NCBI GenBank assembly: GCA_021767845.1
Contig: JAASSQ010000178.1
Coordinates: 1-6,210, forward strand
Reading direction: 5' to 3'
DNA length: 6,210 bases
From: Roseovarius sp.
GTDB lineage: Bacteria > Pseudomonadota > Alphaproteobacteria > Rhodobacterales > Rhodobacteraceae
Shown here in pieces: positions 1 through 4,329 of the stretch. The position numbers and the translations under genes were made by a program. The notes beneath the pieces are model-generated. The model was not told the DNA's origin, ran no database searches, and worked only from the letters and a program-made list of their open reading frames with translations. Each line of letters opens with the position of its first letter. Position 1 is the stretch's first letter.

Positions 1-804
1 GGCCGGGCGCCCAAGCACATCGCTGATCGTGGTCTCGGTGCCGGCGAGATAGCCCTTTGGGGCGAGGGAGGCGAGTTCCACCATGGCGGCGGCGACCTCT
101 TCCTGCATCCCGTCGGCGATCATGGCCGCCCTGGAGGCCTCCGCCGACAGGGGCATGCAGGTGACGGATCGTCCGGTCGCCTCGGACAGAACCGTGGCAA
201 TCTCCTCACCTGTCAGGGCCTCGGGGCCGGTAAGGCCATAGATCTTGCCTTCGTGCCCCGGTCCGGTCAGCGCCTCTGCGGCGACGTCGGCGATGTCGCG
301 GGCATCGACCCAGGCCACCGGTCCGCCCAGACCGTCGTAATAAACCGCGTCCTTCGCAATGTTACCGGCCTGCCACAGCAGGTTCTGCATGAAATAGGTC
401 GGCTGGACAAAGGTCCAGTCAAGCCCGCTTTCCTTCACCCGTTCCTGGGTTTCGGAATGCCATTTTCCGAAGGTCACCCTGGCCTTGGGCGACGCGCCCA
501 GACCGGTGGCCAGAACGACATGGCGAACACCCGCGGCTTTTGCCGCCTCGATCACGTTCGCTTTCCAGCGGCGCATGTCCGGATGGGCGGGCGTCACCAG
601 ATAGATCTTTTCGGCACCGGTACATGCCTTTTCCAACGTGGCAGGGTCGGAGAAATCGGCGGTGACGGCCTCACACCCTTTGGCCCTGAGGGAAGCGACC
701 TTCGCCGGGTCGCTGGTGACTGCGCGCAGTTTCACGCCCTTGGACAGAAGCGTATCGACAAGGGGCGCGCCGGTGGTGCCGGTCGCGCCGAAGACGGTTA
801 TCAT
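1..804 (-). CDS. NmrA-like NAD(P)-binding oxidoreductase or sensor (atypical SDR), 3' end missing
   Basis: The reading frame is open from the ATG at 804 to the left edge, giving 268 residues with no stop. The NmrA/QOR2-like atypical SDR family is usually about 280-300 residues, so only a short C-terminus should be missing. The N-terminus MITVFGATGTTGAP carries the Rossmann glycine motif (G6, G9, G12). Further family marks are QPTYFMQN (134-141), WVDARDIADVAAEAL (165-179) and YGLTGPEALTGEEIA (189-203). Members bind NAD(P)(H); some reduce quinones, others are redox sensors without catalysis. The classical SDR Tyr-x3-Lys pair is not evident, as expected here. A Shine-Dalgarno-like AAAGGAAA lies about 5 bases before the start. 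It follows the SDR gene by 52 bases on the same strand and is probably cotranscribed. No signal peptide or membrane segment is seen, so it should be cytoplasmic. The family is fairly sure; the substrate and role are unknown. Confidence 0.85.
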   Translation of the reverse strand, partial: MITVFGATGTTGAPLVDTLLSKGVKLRAVTSDPAKVASLRAKGCEAVTADFSDPATLEKACTGAEKIYLVTPAHPDMRRWKANVIEAAKAAGVRHVVLATGLGASPKARVTFGKWHSETQERVKESGLDWTFVQPTYFMQNLLWQAGNIAKDAVYYDGLGGPVAWVDARDIADVAAEALTGPGHEGKIYGLTGPEALTGEEIATVLSEATGRSVTCMPLSAEASRAAMIADGMQEEVAAAMVELASLAPKGYLAGTETTISDVLGRPA

Positions 805-856
805 GGCGTTTCCTTTCGCAGATCTGCAATGGGTTTCATCGCTTGGGGTTGCGGGC

Positions 857-1618
857 TCAGCCGTGCATCGACAAGCCACCTGAGACCGAAATCACCTGGC
901 CGGTGATGAAGCCGGCATCGTCCGACGACAGGAAACAGATGATTCCGGGGTAATCTGCCGGCTGCGCCAGGCGCTTCATCGGAATGGCCCGCTTGAGGCC
1001 TTCGGCGATCTTTTCTCCGGACTCGCCCTGAGCGATCTGGGCGAACAACGGCGTATCGGTCGGCCCGGGCGCAACAGCGTTAAGCTGAACGCCCTTGCGA
1101 GCCAGTTCCCGCGCTACCGTTTTGGTAAACGAGATAATGCCACCCTTGCAGGCAGAATAAACCGCTTCGCCCGATGAGCCGACGCGACCGGCATCGGAGG
1201 CAATGTTGACCACGCGGCCGCCCCCGTTTTTGACCATGCCGGGAAGCACCGCATGGTGCATGTTCAACGGGCCATAAAGGTTGATGTCGATGACCTTTTT
1301 CCAGAGGTCGGCATCGGTGTCGAGGAACGGCTTGATCTCATCCCATCCTGCGTTATTCACCAGCACGTCGATCGGGCCCCCGGCTTCGAATTCGGCCACC
1401 GCCTTGTCGACCTGGCCGCGGTCGGTGATGTCCGCCTTGAAAGCTTGCGCTTTGCCTCCCGAGCCCTGGATGATCCGGGCCGTTTCCTGCGCGCCCTCTT
1501 CGTTCAGGTCAAACACCGCAACCTCGGCACCTTCTTCGCCGAAGCGTTCGCAAACCGCGCGCCCTATGCCACTTCCGCCGCCGGTGACGATCACCCGTTT
1601 TCCATTCAGTCCTCGCAT
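857..1618 (-). CDS. Classical SDR, BadH-like 3-hydroxyacyl-CoA dehydrogenase (253 aa)
   Basis: A complete classical SDR of typical length. It shows the cofactor motif TGGGSGIG (12-19), Asp37 at the end of beta-2 (VFDLN), which favours NAD over NADP, NNAG (88-91), and the catalytic set Asn113, Ser141, Tyr154 and Lys158 (YSACK). From memory, stretches such as VFDLN, LVNNAGWD, HHAVLPGMV, NIASDA-RVGSSGEAVY and SSDDAGFITGQV-SVSGGL closely follow BadH, the 2-hydroxycyclohexanecarboxyl-CoA dehydrogenase of Rhodopseudomonas palustris. By inference it oxidises a 3-hydroxyacyl-CoA (2-hydroxy-alicyclic acyl-CoA) to the ketone. A FabG-like or other alcohol substrate remains possible. The frame stays open upstream to an ATG at 1717, but the start at 1618 is chosen because SD AGGGGG sits 7 bases before it, homology begins there, and the extension would run through the operator and promoter. 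It is the first gene of a leftward pair with the NmrA gene and is divergent from the TetR gene. Confidence 0.92.
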   Translation of the reverse strand: MRGLNGKRVIVTGGGSGIGRAVCERFGEEGAEVAVFDLNEEGAQETARIIQGSGGKAQAFKADITDRGQVDKAVAEFEAGGPIDVLVNNAGWDEIKPFLDTDADLWKKVIDINLYGPLNMHHAVLPGMVKNGGGRVVNIASDAGRVGSSGEAVYSACKGGIISFTKTVARELARKGVQLNAVAPGPTDTPLFAQIAQGESGEKIAEGLKRAIPMKRLAQPADYPGIICFLSSDDAGFITGQVISVSGGLSMHG

Positions 1619-1658
1619 GCAGAAATCCCCCTGTCCCGCTAACACCTTGAAAATGAAG

Positions 1659-1687
1659 TTGATTTTAAGTGCCGAGCAAGTTATTCT
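1659..1687 (+). promoter_or_regulatory. Predicted promoter of the tandem TetR gene
   Basis: TTGATT (1659-1664) and TATTCT (1682-1687) are separated by exactly 17 bases, each a 4/6 match to sigma-70 boxes. Transcription would begin near 1694, about 33 bases before the GTG start. The -10 box overlaps the left arm of the inverted repeat at 1684-1701, which suggests autorepression. The -10 boxes of the two divergent promoters lie on opposite strands of the same few bases, so the promoters are face-to-face and overlapping. Confidence 0.45.
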
Positions 1688-1711
1688 AACAACCTTTAGA
1701 TTTTTTGCAAA
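1683..1711 (-). promoter_or_regulatory. Predicted promoter of the SDR/NmrA transcript
   Basis: Read leftward, TTTGCA (1711-1706) is followed after 17 bases by TAGAAT (1688-1683), a 4/6 and 5/6 match to the sigma-70 -35 and -10 consensus. The predicted transcript would start near 1676, leaving a leader of about 58 bases before the SDR start. The inverted repeat at 1684-1701 occupies the -10 box and most of the spacer, so a protein bound there should block transcription. Predicted by eye only. Confidence 0.5.
1684..1701. promoter_or_regulatory. Candidate TetR operator, degenerate copy (SDR/TetR intergenic)
   Basis: The sequence is TTCTAAC-AACC-TTTAGAT. The left arm is identical to that of the site at 4294-4311; the right arm matches the perfect GTTAGAA arm at 5 of 7 positions. 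Spacer length (4) and total length (18) are the same. The exact 10-mer GTTAGAATAA reads leftward over 1690-1681, pointing toward the SDR gene. The site overlaps the predicted -10 boxes of both divergent promoters. Size and dyad symmetry fit a TetR-family operator, and the adjacent regulator is the obvious candidate ligand; binding itself is inferred. Confidence 0.6.
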
Positions 1712-1726
1712 GGACACCTTTGAAAA

Positions 1727-3088
1727 GTGGCAGCCAAGCGAAAACAGCGACTGGTACCAAAGCCTGATGCAATCAGGAAAGCCGACGATGAGCTGAGTAA
1801 ATCAGAGAGAACGCGCGAGTGCGTCCTCGCTGCGGCCGGCCGCCTTTTCCGGCAAGAAGGCTTCTACGCGACAACGATGCGCGACATCGCCGAGGAATCC
1901 GGAATAGAAGCGGGAAGCATCTATTACCATTTTCAATCCAAGGATGAGATTCTGAACGAGGTTCTCGATCGGGGCGTGCGGCAACTTTACGAGAAGGTCC
2001 GTGAGATTACCCGCTCGGCGAGAAGAAATTCTGAGGATTTTCGCAAGACGTTTGCTTTGCTCATCGAAACACACCTGACCTATTTATTGACTGACAGCGA
2101 CTTCACCTCTGCCAATATCCGCAACTACCCGATGCTGTCGGATAAGGCACGCGCGCCGCACCGTGAGTTGCGTGCAGCCTACGCGGAGGCCTGGAGCCGT
2201 TTTCTGGAAGACGGGAGGCGTGCTGGCCGCCTGAGAAGTGACGTTTCCGTTTCTGCGATCCGCCAGTTCATATTAAGTGCAATGAACTGGACCGTTGAAT
2301 GGTATGACATCGACCGGTATCCGGTGCATACCCTCGCGGAACGCATGAGCAAACTGTTACTTGACGGAATGTGCGTGCGCCACAGAGCTGACACGGAGGG
2401 GCAGAAGGAGAGCGCATCCACCATATTCGCCAGGGCGCCTGAACCGGTCGGCAAGGCGGCACATACCCGCGCGAAAATCCTGAGGGCGGCAGCACGCACG
2501 CTCAGGGATAATGGTTACAAGGCGACCACGCTGAGACAGATCGTGGCAGAAGCGGATATGAAAGCGGGCAGCGTCTATTACCATTTCAAGTCCAAAGAAG
2601 CGATCGTGGATGAGGTTCTGGATGCCGGATTGAGGGATTTGCTATCGGGTGTCAGCGCCGCGATCGAAGAATATCATGAGCCATATGACCATCATGCCAG
2701 GATCGCGACTGCGATCCGGACCCATCTTGATTTTCTTTTCAGGGCAAGCGAATTCACTTCTGCAAACATCAGAAGCTACGGGATGCTTCCCCCACATCTC
2801 AAGGAGAGGCACCGGAAAGTGCGTCATTTGTATGGACAGCTGTGGGACAAGGTTCTCCACGAAGCGCAGGAAGACGATGCCATCAGGTCGGATATCAAAA
2901 TTGTGCCCCTGCGTCAGGTGATGTTGGGTGCCCTGAACTGGACGGTGGAGTGGTTTGATCCGGACAAGGCGGGAAAACAGGGGTACCTCTCACTGCCCGA
3001 GTTTTCCGACATGCTCATCAGGCTTCTTTTTGAGGGGATCTGCGACCGGAGTCACGCGGCTTACCCAGAACAAACAGCAGCGCAGTGA
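1727..3088 (+). CDS. Tandem (double) TetR-family transcriptional regulator, 453 aa
   Basis: TetR proteins are normally about 190-220 residues; this one is 453 and holds two full units. Unit 1 (about 28-218) has a helix-turn-helix region from TTMRDIAEESGIEAGSIYYHF (49-69); unit 2 (about 247-440) has TTLRQIVAEADMKAGSVYYHF (267-287). The C-terminal ligand/dimer domains also repeat: FTSANIR (126-132 and 343-349) and NWTVEW (187-192 and 404-409). The offset is a constant 217-218 residues, with a linker of roughly 28 residues. Both units look intact, so this is a duplication and fusion, not debris. The start is GTG at 1727: an in-frame TGA lies at 1721, and no early in-frame ATG exists. An AAAGGA lies about 12 bases upstream, a weak fit. 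It is divergent from the SDR gene, with a candidate operator over its promoter, so it likely represses itself and the catabolic genes. The effector is probably an acyl-CoA or acid (inference). Confidence 0.93.
   Translation: MAAKRKQRLVPKPDAIRKADDELSKSERTRECVLAAAGRLFRQEGFYATTMRDIAEESGIEAGSIYYHFQSKDEILNEVLDRGVRQLYEKVREITRSARRNSEDFRKTFALLIETHLTYLLTDSDFTSANIRNYPMLSDKARAPHRELRAAYAEAWSRFLEDGRRAGRLRSDVSVSAIRQFILSAMNWTVEWYDIDRYPVHTLAERMSKLLLDGMCVRHRADTEGQKESASTIFARAPEPVGKAAHTRAKILRAAARTLRDNGYKATTLRQIVAEADMKAGSVYYHFKSKEAIVDEVLDAGLRDLLSGVSAAIEEYHEPYDHHARIATAIRTHLDFLFRASEFTSANIRSYGMLPPHLKERHRKVRHLYGQLWDKVLHEAQEDDAIRSDIKIVPLRQVMLGALNWTVEWFDPDKAGKQGYLSLPEFSDMLIRLLFEGICDRSHAAYPEQTAAQ
1808..3046 (+). repeat. 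Internal duplication inside the TetR gene (two ~0.58-kb units)
   Basis: Unit 1 covers 1808-2380 and unit 2 covers 2465-3046. They encode aligned TetR domains at a fixed spacing of about 651-654 bases. Short stretches remain alike at DNA level, for example the codons for YYHF-SK and for NWTVEW (2285-2302 and 2936-2953), but most of the DNA has diverged. The duplication is therefore old, with both halves kept under selection. Boundaries are approximate and taken from protein similarity. Confidence 0.8.
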
Positions 3089-3107
3089 TCGACACCGCTG
3101 CGATCAC
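3085..3107. terminator. Inverted repeat across the convergent stop codons, possible bidirectional terminator
   Basis: GTGATCG (3085-3091) and CGATCAC (3101-3107) form a perfect 7-bp stem with a 9-base loop. It bridges the 15-base gap between the TetR gene and the convergent thioesterase gene, and both TGA stops lie in the stem arms. A competing 6-bp pairing, GCAGCG (3077-3082) with CGCTGC (3096-3101), is also possible. There is no T-run on either side, so it is not a classic intrinsic terminator. Confidence 0.3.
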
Positions 3108-3508
3108 ACCAGCAGGAAGTGGTACAGCCCTTCCGCGATCGGTTTCTCCCGGGCCGTCTGCCAGCTGATTACACTGACGCTCGCGATGCGCTTTCCTTTG
3201 CGGGTAACATTTGCACACGCATACAGCGGCCCCTTCACGGCAGGTCTGAGATAATCCACGGTAAGATTGATCGGTTTGGCGGGCGCTTCCGCGAAATCGG
3301 GGCGCACCGCTATGGCGGCGATGGCTTCCATCAAGCTTGCGATTATCCCGCCGTGGTAATACTCCATGACCGGGTTTCCGATATGGCGTGATTCAAAGGT
3401 CATCTCTGCCGCGGCGTGAAGGTTGTCCAGGCTCTGGACTTCGAAGTTAAGAAATCGGAAGAACGGAACACGGGATACGTTGGCATTGACGGTTTGCAAG
3501 TCCATCAC
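3104..3508 (-). CDS. PaaI-like hotdog-fold acyl-CoA thioesterase, short paralog (134 aa)
   Basis: A compact single hotdog domain. The family motif is YHGGIIASLMEA (51-62), with HGG at 52-54 and Glu61 where many PaaI-type enzymes have Asp. The core strand INLTVDYLRPA (80-90) follows. Such proteins hydrolyse acyl-CoA esters in the cytosol, usually as tetramers. The start ATG at 3508 overlaps the stop of the upstream paralog by 4 bases (ATGA), implying translational coupling; AAAAGGAAAA lies about 8-10 bases before it, inside the upstream gene. A second ATG directly follows at 3505, so the true start could be one codon later. It shares VDYLRPA with its neighbour and is clearly paralogous to it. 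Its stop is 15 bases from the convergent TetR gene. The family is sure; the substrate is unknown, possibly a CoA ester from this pathway. Confidence 0.87.
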   Translation of the reverse strand: MMDLQTVNANVSRVPFFRFLNFEVQSLDNLHAAAEMTFESRHIGNPVMEYYHGGIIASLMEAIAAIAVRPDFAEAPAKPINLTVDYLRPAVKGPLYACANVTRKGKRIASVSVISWQTAREKPIAEGLYHFLLV

Positions 3509-3987
3509 GAGGCTTTTCCTTTTCTGATCGCTTCAAACATGCTGGTTTCACCGTGCGTCAGGGCAAACGAGGCGGACCCACGGGCGATTTCCGCATCCTC
3601 ATGGCCATCGAACCAGATGCTGCCGGAGTTAAACGCAATATGCCGGGTTTGCCGAAAGCAATGCGCACGGACGATGATATCCGCGCGGGAATGGGCGGGA
3701 CGCAGGTAATCAACTCTGAGGTCAAGAGTGGCCATGGTGCTGACACCCTCAATGGCCACAAAGTTCGCAAGCCCGAAGACACTGTCCAGAAGGGCCGTCA
3801 GGATGCCACCATGAAGCAGGGTCTGCTCCCTGTCGACGCAAAAGTCCGGGTTGAAGGGCATCCGTACCTTAACGCCTTCGGTCGATACCTCTTCGATCTC
3901 CAGCTCCATATGACTAATCAGCCCTTTGCCGCGCGCATTCCACATCTGCGCGATTTGCTCCCTCTTCTTCTGTGTGATGTCAGACAT
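3505..3987 (-). CDS. PaaI-like hotdog-fold acyl-CoA thioesterase, long paralog (160 aa)
   Basis: A single hotdog domain with an N-terminal helical extension of about 25 residues (KKREQIAQMWNARGKG). The active-site motif is LHGGILTALLDS (58-69), with HGG at 59-61 and the expected Asp68, which would polarise water or bind substrate in PaaI-type thioesterases. LDLRVDYLRPA (88-98) is the shared core strand. The ATG at 3987 is supported by AAAGGAAAG about 6 bases upstream. It is the first clear gene of a leftward pair and overlaps the short paralog by 4 bases. The two may form a mixed oligomer or act on different chain lengths (inference). A likely role is freeing CoA from dead-end acyl-CoA intermediates. 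The candidate operator at 4294-4311 is about 300 bases upstream and faces the other way, so control of this pair by the TetR protein is uncertain. Confidence 0.9.
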   Translation of the reverse strand: MSDITQKKREQIAQMWNARGKGLISHMELEIEEVSTEGVKVRMPFNPDFCVDREQTLLHGGILTALLDSVFGLANFVAIEGVSTMATLDLRVDYLRPAHSRADIIVRAHCFRQTRHIAFNSGSIWFDGHEDAEIARGSASFALTHGETSMFEAIRKGKAS

Positions 3988-4132
3988 GCGATCTTTCCTT
4001 TAGCGTCCCGTGTTCCGTGAAGCGGGGCTTTGGTTTTTTCGATAAACGCGACATCCGGTCCCCATGATCGACGATCTGGCGCTGTTTATCGGTCAGCGAA
4101 CAGTTTGCCCGGATGGTGTCCAGGTCAGCCAT
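3980..4132 (-). pseudogene. Possible remnant of an acyl-CoA dehydrogenase N-terminus (about 50 codons)
   Basis: From ATG at 4132 to TGA at 3982-3980 a 50-residue frame reads MADLDTIRANC, then SLTDKQRQIVDHGDR and PKPRFTEHG. Its first 25-30 residues resemble the start of many acyl-CoA dehydrogenases (pattern LT-xx-Q-R-x-(I/L)-V-x-x-A-(D/E)-x-(L/M)-x-R, then x-P-R-x-x-E-(H/Y)-D). The first half uses the G/C-ending codons of its neighbours; the middle (TTA TCG AAA AAA CCA) does not. The frame overlaps the start of the long thioesterase by 8 bases. It may be what remains of an acyl-CoA dehydrogenase that once led the thioesterase operon and lost its body by deletion. The frame is open further upstream to ATG at 4246 without any added likeness. 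It could instead be a small leader gene or a chance frame. The homology is recalled, not searched. Confidence 0.3.
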
Positions 4133-4293
4133 GGCCGCCTGGTTGTGCCTGGATAATCTTCTTCTTCCCGAAAGAATGCTATCTGCAGCGTCAACTAAAA
4201 TCAAACGCATGTTCGAAAATATGTCAAGGCAGGTTTCCGGCATCACACTTCATCACCCCCATGTCTTGAGGTTTGTCTTCCACGACGCTAAGG

Positions 4294-4311
4294 TTCTAAC
4301 AAGCGTTAGAA
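4294..4311. promoter_or_regulatory. Candidate TetR operator, perfect palindrome upstream of the CoA-transferase gene
   Basis: TTCTAAC-AAGC-GTTAGAA is a perfect 7-bp inverted repeat with a 4-base spacer, ending 18 bases before the CoA-transferase ATG. It shares its left arm and the exact 10-mer GTTAGAATAA (4305-4314) with the SDR/TetR intergenic site, in the same orientation relative to the catabolic gene it precedes. It covers a TAGAAT -10 box. The dyad length fits TetR-family operators. The tandem TetR protein encoded about 1.2 kb away is the likely binder (inference). Confidence 0.7.
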
Positions 4312-4312
4312 T
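4307..4312 (+). promoter_or_regulatory. Predicted -10 box of the CoA-transferase/acyl-CoA dehydrogenase operon
   Basis: TAGAAT is a 5/6 match to TATAAT and sits in the right arm of the palindrome, as TAGAAT does in the SDR promoter. No good -35 box lies 16-18 bases upstream (GACGCT at the 17-base spacing). The promoter may therefore be weak or need an activator. The predicted start near 4319 leaves a leader of only about 11 bases, containing the SD GGAGAG at 4321-4326. Confidence 0.4.
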
Positions 4313-4329
4313 AATAACATGGAGAGCGG

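Larger units (their letters stand above)
3988..4329. other. 342-bp intergenic region between divergent thioesterase and CoA-transferase genes
   Basis: The right end holds the perfect inverted repeat and the CoA-transferase leader. The left part holds the short acyl-CoA-dehydrogenase-like frame. In the middle, a leftward consensus -35 hexamer TTGACA (4227-4222) is followed 17 bases later only by TTGATT (4204-4199, 3/6 to a -10), so the thioesterase promoter is uncertain. No RNA gene or terminator was seen. The stretch 4133-4290 is more A/T-rich than its flanks, as expected for a promoter region. Confidence 0.6.

Noticed and set aside
253..906. A 217-codon open frame on the + strand opposite the NmrA gene
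   Set aside because: It lies in the antisense codon register of a clearly recognisable NmrA protein. Its translation shows no domain, and long antisense frames are common in high-GC genes.
1639..1650. A third operator-like half-site, CTAACACCTTGA, in the SDR leader
   Set aside because: It matches the left arm and spacer of the 1684-1701 site only if one base is skipped, and there is no matching right arm, so it may be chance.
1619..1717. A 33-residue N-terminal extension of the SDR gene from ATG 1717
   Set aside because: The extension would translate through the promoter and dyad. SDR homology and a good SD both support the ATG at 1618.
1281..1796. A 171-codon + strand frame running across the SDR/TetR promoter region
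   Set aside because: It is antisense to the SDR gene, crosses the operator and the TetR start, and has a low-complexity, unconserved composition.
3553..4020. A 155-codon + strand frame opposite the long thioesterase gene
   Set aside because: It is the shadow of a well-supported hotdog thioesterase gene, with no recognisable domain or ribosome-binding site of its own.
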